From Edaphochlamys debaryana (taxonomy: Eukaryota; Chlorophyta; Chlorophyceae; Chlamydomonadales), in the NCBI GenBank assembly GCA_016858145.1, contig JAEHOE010000076.1:546476-610475 (forward strand): DNA of 64,000 nt. The letters run 5' to 3'. Below are positions 13,101 through 24,700 of this stretch, piece after piece. The first letter of the stretch is position 1, and every line of letters starts with the position of its first letter. The position numbers and the translations under genes are program-made. Under the pieces are notes generated by a model that did no database searches, was not told the origin of the DNA, and was given only the letters and a program-made list of their open reading frames with translations.

Positions 13101-15239
13101 GTTGTGGGCCTCCAGCGCCATGCCCAGGCGCAGGGGGGCAGGCGGGGGGGAGGTGGCCAGCTGGGGGGGGGGCGAGGAGGGGGGAGGAGGGGGGAGAAAG
13201 TTTCAGCTTGTCAAGGGTCGACCCACCCGGTGCCTCCAGGCAGCCCTGGCCGCGCCCTCGCAGCCCCCGCACCTCTGCCGGCGGCTTGGGCCGCATGCGG
13301 TAGCCGGCGGTGCAGTAGGCGGTGGGCGCCTCCCCGGTGGCGGGGTCGGGGGGGAACGCGGCGCGCGCCGCCGCGGCGGTGAGCAGCCGCGCACCGGGCA
13401 GTGGGAACCACTCGGCCAGCAGGGGCGAGCCAGCCTCCTCGCTCACCTGCCAGCGGGGCGGGGGCGGGGGCAGGATGAACGGCGGAGCAGCTGGAGGACG
13501 CACTGAGGGCCGGCGCTGGGCCCCGACGCAAGCGACTCTTAGCCCCCCCCCCGCCCCCTCACGTGTAGCGCCTCGTACTCCACCAGTCCGTAGCCGTGCT
13601 GCGGCTCCGACAGGCGCAGCAGGCGCGCGGGGAACCAGGCGCCCACCAGTCCCTCCTCCTGGTTGTGCACCTGCAGAGGGGGTGGAGGCGGCGGAGGCCA
13701 AGGAATCAGCTGCTCGCACAGCCCTAGGTCTGGGCCCCCAGCCTGGTGCCAGCCCATTCATACCGACTCACACGCCGAGTACCGCCCTCTCCCTCCTTGC
13801 CCACCTCCATCCCTCACACCTCAACCCCCCCCCCCCTCTCTCCCCACCTCCACCGGGTCGCCCTCCTTGAGGACCACCACCGGCCCCGCGGCGCCTGACC
13901 GCCGCCCGACCGCAGCCGGGGGAACGCGGGGCCGGGCCGAGACAACCGGTGCCCCGTCACGGCGTGTCCGCTTAGCGGGGGGCTCAGCGGCCTCCGCATC
14001 CCCAGCCTCCTTCTCATCCCCAGCCTCCTTCACATCCCCAGCCTCCTTCGCATCCCCAGCCTCCTTCGCTTTGCCAGCCTCCTTCGCATCCCCAGCCTCC
14101 TTTGAAGCGTCCGGCTCTGGTGCGGCCGCCTGGTTGCCCGCAGCATCAGCCTCCACCTGAGTGTTCCCGCCCGGGGCCTTGCCCTGCTCCTCCCCCTCCG
14201 CTGCCACGTCAGCCTGCTGCTTGGCCGCCTCCCCGCCCTCAGCGTCAGCGCCGCCTCCAGCGCCTGCAGCGCCGCCGCCCCCTGCGGGCCGCTTGGCGGC
14301 CTTGCTGCGGGCGCCCCCGCGCAGGCGCAGCACTGCCCCGGGGCCGCAGGCCGCTCCCGGCCCCGGCTGCAAACCCGGGTGGAAGCGGGGCCCAAACGTG
14401 GGGCTCTGTGCCTCCGACCCCGAGCAACCCCCCCGCAGCCGCAGCGCCTCTCCCGCCCCCGCCCCCGCTCCCGCTGCGGGCCCCAGTGCGTCCGCCAGCG
14501 CATGGTCATCCACCTCCTGGGGGGGCCAAGCAGAGGGTGGGGCAAGGGAGTAAGCGACAGGAGGAAGACATGGGCTGCGCCGTGACTGCCTCTGTGATGC
14601 CACCGGGGGGCATTGGGCCTTTGGCGCTAACCATGCAAGCGCCGCAGGCAGGCCGTGCCCTGCACCACCCCCACCTTCCAGCTGGTGGCCTCCATGTGGC
14701 GCTTGAACTCCTCTCCTAGGTCCGTCACGCAGCCCCAAACGCTGGTGAGGGCTCCGGCGCTAGGGGCGAAGATACGGATCTGGCAGTGCGGGGAACGAGG
14801 GGTGAGGTGCGGCAAGGCGCGCCGAAGGGGCAAGACGAGGGCGGCGTTGGCAGCCCGTGCTGCGGCCCCCAAACCCCACCTTGAAGTCTGACGACAGCGC
14901 CGCTAGTACGCAGCCGCCTGAAGGTGTACACCCCACAGGAGACCAAGAGACTGCTCGCCACCCCTGGTCGGCTGTGCTTGTGCGCAGGCTGACCTCCAGC
15001 ATCGTGGACATCGCAAACTGCGGCGAGTCCATCCAGTTCTTCGGCTTAAAGCCCGGTGCAATACCCGTCATGTCCACCTGCTCGAACTGAGCATAGGCGC
15101 GCGCGCCGTCCAGCGCGACCGGGCTGACGATTGTGACCGCCTGGCCGGCCGCGACAGCCAGGAGGTTGTCGCCAGACCATTTTAGGCAGTCAAAGGCTTC
15201 GGGCGCCTGGTAGATGCCTACGAAATCGGTTTGCGCCAT
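1159..15239 (-). CDS. TFIIIC 90-kDa-subunit-like protein with inserted Agenet domains and repeat modules
   Basis: Predicted RNA polymerase III factor subunit, 2,882 aa. Exons: 14880-15239, 14675-14779, 13848-14516, 13563-13670, 13273-13446, 12848-13160, 12422-12618, 11593-12200, 11219-11386, 10769-10939, 10460-10608, 10009-10267, 9701-9850, 9401-9549, 8502-9156, 8100-8288, 7695-7843, 7104-7308, 6762-6938, 6444-6598, 6180-6305, 5957-6010, 5554-5780, 5180-5326, 4412-4967, 3431-4191, 2803-3288, 1744-2518, 1159-1565. All introns are GT-AG and the phases close exactly. Residues 1-155 resemble the TFIIIC delta N-terminal beta-propeller (FDCLKWSGDNLLAVAAG; WRAVSWSPVG). Residues ~365-575 hold two Agenet/Tudor-like units (GAWFPARLL, WWPGALVGL). 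Residues ~900-1745 carry four copies of a three-exon module. WD-like blades resume at ~1,890-2,490, and the end has a Cys-rich finger (RCGATLVMC, CVLCGRR, CCLFCG) like the TFIIIC zinc finger. Ser and Lys/Ala runs fill the linkers. An upstream in-frame ATG at 15374 is possible. Usual TFIIIC90 proteins are only ~800-900 aa. A fusion of two genes is the main alternative. Confidence 0.78.
6180..10939 (-). repeat. Four tandem copies of a three-exon protein module (within the TFIIIC90-like gene)
   Basis: Twelve consecutive exons fall into four triplets. 'C' exons (10769, 9701, 8100, 6762) end in a helix closing with L-L/I-G-R. 'A' exons (10460, 9401, 7695, 6444; 149, 149, 149 and 155 bases) carry a pattern like QLL-x4-P-x2-LHTY-x2-GE-x-LLG...EF-x2-L-x-GA. 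'B' exons (10009, 8502, 7104, 6180) begin with a Lys/Arg helix and end in an acidic or Lys/Ala tail. Phases are identical in every copy (C 2-2, A 2-1; B 1-2 except the last, 1-1), so the unit can duplicate without breaking the frame. I do not recognise the fold. Confidence 0.75.
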
Positions 15240-16839
15240 CCCGCCAACCGAGAACTCAAGTGGCAGCGCCTTGCGGCCCCAACGATCTACAATGCTTGTA
15301 TCATCTGGAGTTTTGTATGAACTAGTATGAGCCACCTTGAGCCGCCCGAGTTTTGCGCGGGTGCCACGGCCCATGGCCTTCACACGGCCGACACGGCAGA
15401 GCCGGAGGGACACAGGTGCTTCAGGGCTGTAGTGCTGACTACGGATGGTCTCGCTTGAGGCGGGGCACGAGGGGGGTGAAGGATGGCGGCGCGCCCAAGG
15501 GAAGGGGGGTGCCGGAAGGCCGGAGGTCCCTGGGGGCCGGGGCGCCCCGCCCGCGTGGGAAGCCCGGGGGTAGAAGACATCAACGAAGCGAAGCGCTTTG
15601 TTGTGGCGTAGGGCGTGTTCCTCAGACTACGAAGCCCGGGGGTGCCGGCCTGGGGCCCACGGCCCCGGTGGGGCCCTGAGGCCCCACCAACTCCCCCGGT
15701 GATGGGGTGATGGGGTGACGGTTGGGGGTGACGGGGCACTGCCGGGTAGCGTGGTGGTCCCGAGTGTTCCCCTGCGACCGGAATTCTCCAGCCTGTCGGA
15801 CACGGCCAGGCCGTCAGAGGGGTCTGACCATCTTGACGTGATGACCTACGGCCGGACCAGGGCGACCTCCCGGCCCCGAACGCCCTGACGGCCAACTGAA
15901 GGCCGGTGGCCGGTGGCCAAGCTGAAGGACTCCTTGTAGGGTGCACCAGGCGGTAATCATCCTGATACGACCCTCCTGGTCAGTCAAGAAACTGTTGTGT
16001 AGGCCCTCGACCTTGAACAAAGGAGCTGCATGCCCTGCAGGTCTCAAGCAGATTGAATGACATCGCAGGTTGGGGCCGCAAGCTGCAGCAGTGCATCCAT
16101 CCATTCCATGTGTCTTCCTAGTGAACCTGCCACCACCAAATCATGCTCCCTATCATTTGCTTGCCGCTCCTACAAAGCCGACCGTGGTGGACGCCTGGGT
16201 AAACGCAGCCACTACTTGCAGGGCCCCGTCCGCCCTCCTAATTGTTTGCCTCCCTAATCCGCCCACGCCCTCAGGGGCTCCGCACAATCTCTTGCTGCCT
16301 TCTGCCGCCTTGGCTCGGAGGCTCCTTCCTGCTGCAACCATCTCATCCTTTCATGCTGCCTCACGGCTGCCTCACGCGCAGCTGGTCATTGCCTGACCCC
16401 GCTTGCTCGGGCGTCTCCACCTCTCCTGGGCAGCCTTCACCACCCTGCTTTGTCCTCCATCGCGACTCAGCGACGGCTGGCCCCCGTCCATGTGCCACCA
16501 ACACGCACAGGGATCTGCAGGGCTCGCACGTCCGCCGGCGGCCACAGGTACCGGCGCTCCAAGTCACAGGAGGCCAGAGGAGCGACGTTGCCACCTCCGG
16601 GTCCCGCCCTGATCGTTACTAACTCCCGGAACCACATCACGCGCTGTTGGTTGCGGTCACCGAGGCAGGTGCAGCTTGAGGGCGCAGTACTTGACCTGCG
16701 GAGGACAGAGTTTGACAGGCGTCAGCGGACACCACCAATTTGAGTTTGGGCTCTCCAGCTGGTTACGTCAAAGCCTGCGGTGTGTATGTGAGCACTGTCC
16801 GGGTGTGGGGCCAGGCAGCTACGCACGGGCCAGGCGCCA
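15240..16839. other. Intergenic spacer with the TFIIIC90-like gene promoter
   Basis: This spacer lies between the predicted start of the TFIIIC90-like gene and the end of the EF-hand gene, both on the minus strand. It is GC-rich with short mixed frames. A small potential exon near 16663-16690 (reverse complement, preceded by CCTCCGCAG) could extend the EF-hand transcript, but the phase does not clearly fit. Nothing else is recognised. Confidence 0.4.
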
Positions 16840-17885
16840 CTAAGCATGCCTTGTCCCCGTGCATCGCGCACTCGCCTGCTCCTGGAAAAAGTGGCGGAGG
16901 AACACGGCCAGCTCGTCCCGGCTGATACCCCGGTCGTTGTCCAGGTCCTGGGGGCAGCACCGGGGCGGGGGGAACGGGGTTGCCACTCCCGCCAGCTCCC
17001 CAGTGCTGGGAGAAACAGGTGTGACCTCACACGCGGGGTCTAGCGAGCGCGTGGACAGACCATGGTGTTTAGGACGAGAGCGCTAGCCTAGGGCAGGGGC
17101 ACAGGCACCGCCAGGGGCCCGCAATCTAGAAGCTAGCCCCGGCCGTGGGGTTGGTCCACAGCTCTGGAGACCAACGCGGGGGCCATCCATGAGGGTCGCA
17201 CAGGCAGCCGATCCCAGAGGGTGACTGACCACAGAGCCGCCCTGGCTGTCCGCCTTGACCGCAAACGTCAAGCGCGGCATCCCATGCAACGCAACCTATG
17301 CCCTCGTCCCGCCCTCCCCCGGCCATCTCGCACCAGCTGCTTGAAGACACCCTGCACCTGCTGCGGCTGCGGCTGGGCCAGGCCCAGCCCCGCGCAGCAG
17401 CCCTGCAGGTACGACTCCAGCTCATTCAGGTCCAACTGCCCATCGCCTGCTTGGGTGTTTGGTGAGGGATGCGGGGAGGGCGGAGGGTCTGGGCCAGGGC
17501 CAAACTCGGAGCTGTCCTCCAGGCCAGCAAGTATCCCATCCAAGCAACCCTCTTCAACAGGGGTCCCGCGCGTTCCCCAGCTCACTTCCGTGGCGCTCAG
17601 GCGGCAGCTACTCACGGGGTACACCCCCCACGAGGTGTGAGCCCCATCGACAAGAGCCCGACTACTGAGGCCGCTAAGGCCCCTGAGGCCTGGTTGGGAG
17701 CACAAACACCCACCACCTCCCAAAACCCCGCCCGTCCAGTCTGCACACCCAAGGCGCTTCCCACCGTTGGAGTCCATTTTAGCAAACACCGCATCCAGCA
17801 CAGCATCGAAGGCGCCTTCGTCGCTGAGGAGCACGCTTAGCGACTCATGCGTCTCGCGAAGCTCCGCCTCCTCTTGCTTGGTCAT
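16840..17885 (-). CDS. Small EF-hand calcium-binding protein
   Basis: Three exons (17765-17885, 17334-17446, 16840-16947) give a 113-aa protein. The first intron splits the first calcium loop: exon 1 ends in KMDSN plus one base of the Gly codon, and exon 2 continues GDGQLDLNE, rebuilding a canonical 12-residue EF loop at residues 38-49 (Asp1, Asn3, Asp5, Gly6, Glu12). Exon 3 gives a second loop at residues 79-90 (DLDNDRGISRDE), with Arg in place of the usual Gly at position 6, so its affinity may be lower. A helix precedes each loop. It is a typical soluble calcium sensor or buffer and no membrane segment is visible. The stop at 16840 assumes exon 3 is last; a donor-like site inside exon 3 leaves a longer C-terminus possible. 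The target is unknown. Confidence 0.8.
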
Positions 17886-18723
17886 TGCGACAAATCGACA
17901 TCAACGAACAAAGTCGAGGTTCATGTCCTTATAAGCGTCGAGGGGGCACAGCGCATGCGCATGCGACCACAGCCTGTGCTGCTTTGCGTGTTGCACGAAG
18001 GGAGCACCCGTTTTGTATGTATTACACGTTAACTGCGCAGCGGAGTTATTGGCAGCTACACGGTTGTATTCCCTGCCCGCTGCACCCCCTCCGCCTATAC
18101 CTCCGCCACTCTACCTTCTAGAATGTGGCCATGCAAAGACCCTCTCGATGGCTTGAGTGCCAGGGAGGGCTCAGTGGGTTGGGGTTGCCGCTTCCAGCTT
18201 TCCCCCCCTAGGACACGCCTGCTCCCGGGGCGCCCGGGGGGGGAGCCCGGGAGAGCCCGGGTGAGCACGCCAGGCCCCGACCCCGACTGGCACGGCCTGG
18301 CCCAAGCGGGCCCCGCCGTTCGCAATTCATGTCAATGGCAACCTTCACATGAGCCACTCCATGACGACTGGCAGCCCTGGCGTGCTGGGGCTGGCGGTGG
18401 GTACGCCACGCAGTGGCGCAGGGAGGCGCGCAGAGCGGCAAAGGGTCGGCTGACACGCGGGTCCATCGGCCCGAAGGCCCGAGCGTGCCAAGCCGGGGCC
18501 AAACCTAATTACGCCCTTGATACACAGACGTGCGCAACACCCCGCTTTGGATAGCCCACGCCGCCCAGCGCAGAAACAGGACCCGCTTGAACCCCGGCCA
18601 ACTGTGTCGCCCTTCGCCCCCGACCGACGATGTAGCGCAAGCCAAAGGAGCGTCCCAGTAGGACAGGCTGGTGCATCAGTAGATGGGCGCTTAAGCCTGG
18701 GTTGACCCGCGGAGCCTGCATCC
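17886..18723. promoter_or_regulatory. Divergent promoter region, EF-hand gene / RS-rich gene
   Basis: About 840 bases separate the two divergent start codons, so both promoters must lie here or very near. A C/G-rich block with nested inverted repeats (runs of CCCGGG around 18228-18262) is visible. I see no convincing TATA box. That it works as a shared promoter is inferred from gene orientation only. Confidence 0.4.
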
Positions 18724-21700
18724 ATGGCGGACGAGGAGGCCCTCGCGAACATCGTGAGTTGCTGTAGCGGGGCTGAATAGCATCCCCCAAAGCGGCAGCG
18801 GTAGGGCCCGTTCGGTGGGAGCTGTGTGCGCATTCAACGTCGCGAGGACCGCTGCAACCAGCGCTGAGCCCAGTTTGCTCGCCGGCGCTCGTGCGGTCTG
18901 ACCTAATGCTACAGGCGGCAAGGCTTCAGGTGTTGGCTCCCGTGTTGCGATGGCCGCGAGTCGCGTACCAAGCCAAGCTGAACACTTACGGGACATTCTA
19001 CGCCACGTTCTATGACACCACGAGCAACCGGCGGGTGGACGTTAATGGGCCGGCTGGGTCCAGCACGGCGGGTGCGGGTGCGTGCTCCCCTACCCAAGGT
19101 GCGCCTGCCTGCGCAGGCCGGGGAGGGCGGGCTTGACTAGCAGGCGGCATGTGATGCGATCAAGGGCGCCATCTTCGAAACCTACAGCAATCCGCTTACG
19201 GGGGAGCGGGGGCTATGGAGTCCCGGGCGTGGGGACTTGACACGGGGCATCTCGAGAGGACTGCGGCCCCCCAGCTTAAGGGCTTCCTCTACCCGCGCTT
19301 ACAGGCTCAGGCCAGCTGTCATCTGGCGCCGTGTCTCCCACCCCATCGCTATCGGTACCTGGTCAAAGCACACAGCCTGCAAGCACCTCCCCCGCCCAGC
19401 GAAGGGGCGCTCGTGGCTTCAACATCCCACGACCCGCCGCAAGGCGTGCGGCGCCGACAGCAGCTGGTCAGGCGGGGCCTTCCCCCAGTGCTGACGGCAG
19501 CCGTGCGGACGCGCCTCCAGAGGTGACGGGGCGGTCGCTGCCGGATCCGAATGCAACAGGCGGGTCGGCGTCGCCGCATCGGCCGCGTAGCACCAGCCCG
19601 CAATGCCAAGCGGTTAGCCCCGCCCTCTGCTGCCCGGAGTCAGCAGCTCAGCCCCCACCAACGAGCCTGGATGAAGACGGGGAGGCCAAGGACCCGGCGC
19701 CGCTGGCCCCAGGCGCCAGTTCGGCCGCGGGTGGGCAGGGCGGGTGTGGCGTTGCGGGGGCTCTGGCCAATGGGGATGTCGGCGTGGGTTCGCAGGCAGA
19801 AGGCGGCGTGCAGGGCGATGGAGCGCCAGAGCAGCCACGGCAAATGGCAGCGGATGCGCCTCCTCAGCGATCTCCTGCCGCTGGGGATGGGAACGTCAGC
19901 CCCCATGTGCGGGCGGGTTCAAAGAGCGTCGAAGCCGCTCCTCCAGTCGATGCGCGGGGGGACAGGGCGGTGGAGACCGCTCCTGCTGGCGGTGCAGGAC
20001 CGCTACCAGCAAGCGGCCAAGAGCCTGGCGGGGAGGCTCAGGCCCCAGATCGAGGGGCGGCGGGCCCAGATGGGCAGACTGGCGCTGGCGTGGGGGAAAG
20101 CAGGGAGGCTGTAGGGGCGGTGGCGGAGGACTCGCCTACCCAGCACGCAGTGGAGGCCCGCCCGCCTGGCGCGCAGGCATCGGAAGCCTCAGGCTCCGAC
20201 CACGGCAGGCACGCAGACGGCCCTCCTGCGGCTGCCACGGAGCCCATCAAGGAGGAGGCCGGGACCGCAGCGGCTGCCGAGCCGGAGGAGGGCGAGGCAG
20301 CCAGTGGGCGTGCGGAGGGCGTCACATGCACCCTTGCCGAGGCCTGGCAGCCCCCTCAGCGTCCCGCAGACGGTGAGGAGCTAGACAGGGCTCCGGCCTC
20401 CGCGGCAGAGGCGCTGGCTGGCGACCCGCAGGGTCACGGCTTGGTGGGCAGCCCAGACGGCTTACCGCCGTGCTCGGCTGACCATGAGCGGCCGAGCTCC
20501 GGGCAGTCGCTTGCCAGCGCGGCTGTGAGCGGGGCAGACCCTGGGCCGGGGCCGGAGCCGATGGACGCTGAAGGCGCTGGGGCATCGCGAGCTCCGTGTG
20601 GGGCAGCTGCTGGGAGTCCCCAGCTTGCGCCCGCCGAGCCGGGCGATGGAGGTGTCGGAGGATCGGCAACGCCTGCAGGCAGGCCAGCCGCAACTCAGGA
20701 GCAGGATGCAGCCGGCCCGTCAGCAGACCGTGAGGGTATTGCTGAGCCAAGCGAGCCCAAGGATACCCCCGCCCAGCAGGCGTCGCCCCAGCGGGCTGCC
20801 TCCCCAGCTTCTGGCCTGCAGGACGTGCCAGGGGCAGGGGCCTGTGACGGAGCGGCGGCGGAGGCATCTGGCAGTGTGGCTCAGACAGCATCAGAAGCGC
20901 CGTTGGGAGTGCCAGCCGCGTGCGACACTTCCAATGGGGAACCTCCCTCCGGCGAGGCTGCTGGCTCTGTTGCTGCTGCGGCGGCTGCCGACGCACAGGC
21001 CATGCCGCCACCCTCGGCGCCGCCACCCTCCCGCTCTGAACCTGAGTACGCAGCAGCCCGTGCAGGGCCCATCTCCCGGCCGTTGGACCGCCGAACATCT
21101 CTCATGTCCCTCCAGGCAAGGAAGGGGTTCCTTGGCTGCGCGCATGCCGGGGGGCCGCTCGGCCAATGTAGGATGGCTCCCAGGTTGCTCACGGTTCGGT
21201 TTTCTGGCTAACGGACCGAACTGCTACAAGATAGGCTGCAGTGCCGCCCGTCTAGCTGCTGTGTGCTGGCGATAGGTGCAGTGTAGGTCCAACAAAAGTT
21301 CAGTTTGCCCCATGAGCCCCCGCCCTCCTTCCCCTCCTTTGCAGACTCTCGAGTCTGGTGAGCTTCCCTCCATGGAGGCCCAGGTGGGTGGCACCCCCAT
21401 GTCGCAGGCGGCCGGGGCCCGGCCGTCGCGCCTGGGGGTGCCGCAGGGTGGCGCGGCCGGCACCCCCGGCGCTGGCGCCGCGCTGCCGCCCCTGGAGGTG
21501 GCCACCGCGGAGTCGGGGGAGCTGCACCTCACCGCCAGCGAGGTGCAGGCGGCAATGGGGCCGGGGGCGGGCGAGGCGGGCGTGTGGGAGGGGGCGGCCC
21601 AGGGGCTGCAGACCCTGTCCTCGGGCGATGCAGGCGACGCAGCCGGAGGCAGCGGCGCCAAGTCCGCAACCCGCCTATCGTCCGATGGGCGGCGTCAGCG

Positions 21701-24700
21701 CTGGGGGCAGCCGCTGAGCGCCAACGCGCGGCCCACGGCCAGCGGCGGGGGCCTGGCTGAGGCCACCAGCGGCGTGGCGGCCAGCCTGGACCTGTCGCAC
21801 GCCAAGGGCCTGGTGGCGCACATGTCCACACACGGCAGCCTGGCGGAGGCGCCCAGCCTCACTGGCGGTGCGGCGGGGGGCGGTGCCGGCGCAGGCGGCG
21901 GCGCGGAGCGGCTGGCGGCGCAGCACAGCGGCGCGCAGCAGTCGTCCTCGCAGTCGCGGCGGCACTCCTGGTCGCCTCGGCGCTCGGAGGACGGCCTGGC
22001 TGCGGCTGAGGGGCGGGCGCGGGATCGCGGAGCGGACCGGCAGGGGACGGCTGCAGCGCACCTCGGCCGCCGTGAGAGCGGTGGACTGGCACCCAGCTCG
22101 CGCTCTTCTCGCTCCCGCTCCCGCTCTCGCTCCAGGGAGCGGCGCCGGTACGGCAGCCGCTCGCCCCGGCGGCGAGGCAGCCGCAGCCGCTCGCCGGACC
22201 GCGACTGGAAATCCCGGCGGGGGCGGGACCAGGACCGGGACTACGACCGCAGGGACCGGGATAGGGACTGGGAGCGGGGCAGGGACCGGGACCGCGACAG
22301 GGCTCGGGACCATGACCGGGACAGGGACAGAGACAGGGACAGAGCGCGGGACTGGGACCGGGATCGAGACCGCTATGGTGGACGCGAGCGGGATCGCGAG
22401 CGGGACCGCGACAGGGACCGCGACCGGGATCGGGACCGAGATCGCGATCGGGACCGGGACCGGGAACGCGAGCAGGAGCGGCGGGCAGCTGACCGGTACG
22501 GCCGGTACGACTCGTACCGCCGTGAGGCCGCCGCCAGCGCCAGCCAGGGCCGCTCCGACTCGCACGCCCGGGACTCAAGGGACGGCGGAGCCCGGACAGC
22601 TGATGGACGCGACCGCGCCACCTCCGCCCCGCGGCAGCTTAGTGAGCAGCCTCCGCATGTCCCCGCGCAGCCGCCCCAGCAGCGGCCGCCCCAGGCCCCC
22701 CAGGCCGCGGGCCGCAAGGTCTCCGAGGGAACGGGCGCTGCGGGCGCTGGCGCCGCAGGGGCTCGGCGGGGCGCCAGTGATGCTCTGGACTCCGAGTCCG
22801 CGGGCAGCCACTACCCACAGAAGCGGCCGTGCAGGGGGGCAGGTGAGGCTCAGACGCGCCCCGAGCGGCCCGGCAGCCGCTCGCCGCGGGGCGGCTCGGG
22901 GTCTGACATGGACCTGGACGACTCGGACGGCCCCGCCGCACCCCCGGCCGCACCGCCGGGCCCGGGCAGGGTTCCGCAGGAGCTGCAGGCGGATGGCAGC
23001 GGCCGCGCGCGCAACGGCCTCGTGCCCGCCAACGCTGGGCCCGCCGTAGCGCAGGCACCGCGACCCGTGGCGAGGGCTGCTGGGCAGGGGGGCGGCAGGG
23101 GCGCCACGAGCCCTGGGGCAAGGAGCATCAGCCCTGGGCTTCAGGGGCGCCCTGGCCGGCCCTCGCCGGCTCCTGCCGCCGGGGCTCGCGCTGTATCTCC
23201 GCAGCAGCGGGCTCCGGGGCCCTCCAAGCGGGCCACGGGCTCGCAGCCGCCTGCGTCGGGCTCGGGCGGCGGCGCCAAGGACGCAGCGCTGCAGGCCAAG
23301 GCCGAGCGGGCCTTGGCCAAGCTGCAGCAGGACCGGGGCAAGACGCCGCAGGGGGGGCCTAGCGGCGGGCGAGGGGTTGGTCCGGGCGCGGCAGGGCCAG
23401 CTGCCCGCCCGCGCAAGGAGGCGCCTGCCGCTGCACCCGCCGCGGCACCTGCCGCTGCGCCGGCCGCTGATGTGGGCGCTGGCGGCGCTGCAGGCCTGCT
23501 GTACGACGCCGAGGCTGCCCTGGACCCGCCCGGCAGCGTGCGCGTGGGCGATGACGCGCCCCTGTCTGCGGGCATGGAGCCCGACCTCAACGGCTTCCTG
23601 TCGCTGGCCATGATCCAGGTGGGGCAGCCGAGGGGCGCGGGAGTATCGGTAACTGTCAGTGTGTGGAAGGGGATACGGACGTGGGGCAGGGATTACGGAA
23701 GACTGACTGCACCGCTATGCTAGTGCAAGTGAGGAGGGAGGCCTATGCCATTCCGTTCAAGGGCCTCGACTTGAGAGGGGGGGAAGTTGTTTGCCGAAAG
23801 CGCGTGTGGGGTGGGGCCGCACAGAATAGGTCAGAGATGTGCCTCTGCCTCACTCTGCCTCTGAGTATACACGCCTCAGCCGCGCCTCAGCCCACTTCGC
23901 TTACATTCCTCCCTGCCCGTCCCTGCCCCTCCCCGCGCAGTTCTCCTGCACCTACACAGTGGACTCTCCGCGGTCCATCTTCAACAAGGCCCACATCCGG
24001 CAGCTGGCCGAGGAGGCGCGGGGCATGCGGCGCAAGGTGGACAGCGCCCGCGAGGCCAACGGCAACCAGTGGAACGCGCTGCTGCTCACCCTGTCGATGC
24101 AGGTGCGAGGGGGAGGCGCCCGAGGCGGGGCTCTTGGGAGCGCTCCTTGGCAGGGGCCAGTTTGTACCGGGTTAACGAGCCTGGCACGGCACTAGGAGAC
24201 GTGTGTCGCGTTTTAGCCCCATCCCCTGCCCCTTGCCCCCCCTCCAGAGCGCGCTGAAGAGCATGGAGAGCGCGCACGGGCACGAGCAGGTGGGCATGGA
24301 GCGGGAGGCCAGCCTGCGGGCCTCCTCGGAGCTGCTGACCAGCGCCGCGGGCACCCTCAGCATGGTCAGCCACGAGGCATCCAGGCTTGCGGCGCAGCAC
24401 CAGAGGCAGCAGCAGGCGGCGGGCGCGGCGGTCGGAGCAGCGGCGGGCCCGGGGGCCGCCAGTGCGGCCATGACGCCTTCGAAGGCCGGCGTGAGTGCCG
24501 GAGCCGATGCAGCGGGGGCCCCTGGCAACGCCGCTGGGTGCAGCACGCCCCCGCCCGCAGCCTCCGCCAAGCTCTCCGCGGCCACGCCCCCCCACCCCAC
24601 CCGCTCGGGCGCCAGCAACACTCCCGCCCCCGGTGGCGCCGTGGCTGCCGTGCGCACGCCGCAGCACGCGCACACGCCCGCAGGGCCGCTGGCCGCTGCG

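Noticed and set aside
11581..13506. A 641-codon plus-strand frame
   Set aside because: It is antisense to Agenet and Lys/Ala exons of the TFIIIC90-like gene, whose introns and phases all agree.
21675..22578. Minus-strand frames rich in VP and SRSRS opposite the RD tract
   Set aside because: They are the antisense reading of the RD/RE repeat; the plus-strand frame fits splice sites and domain order.
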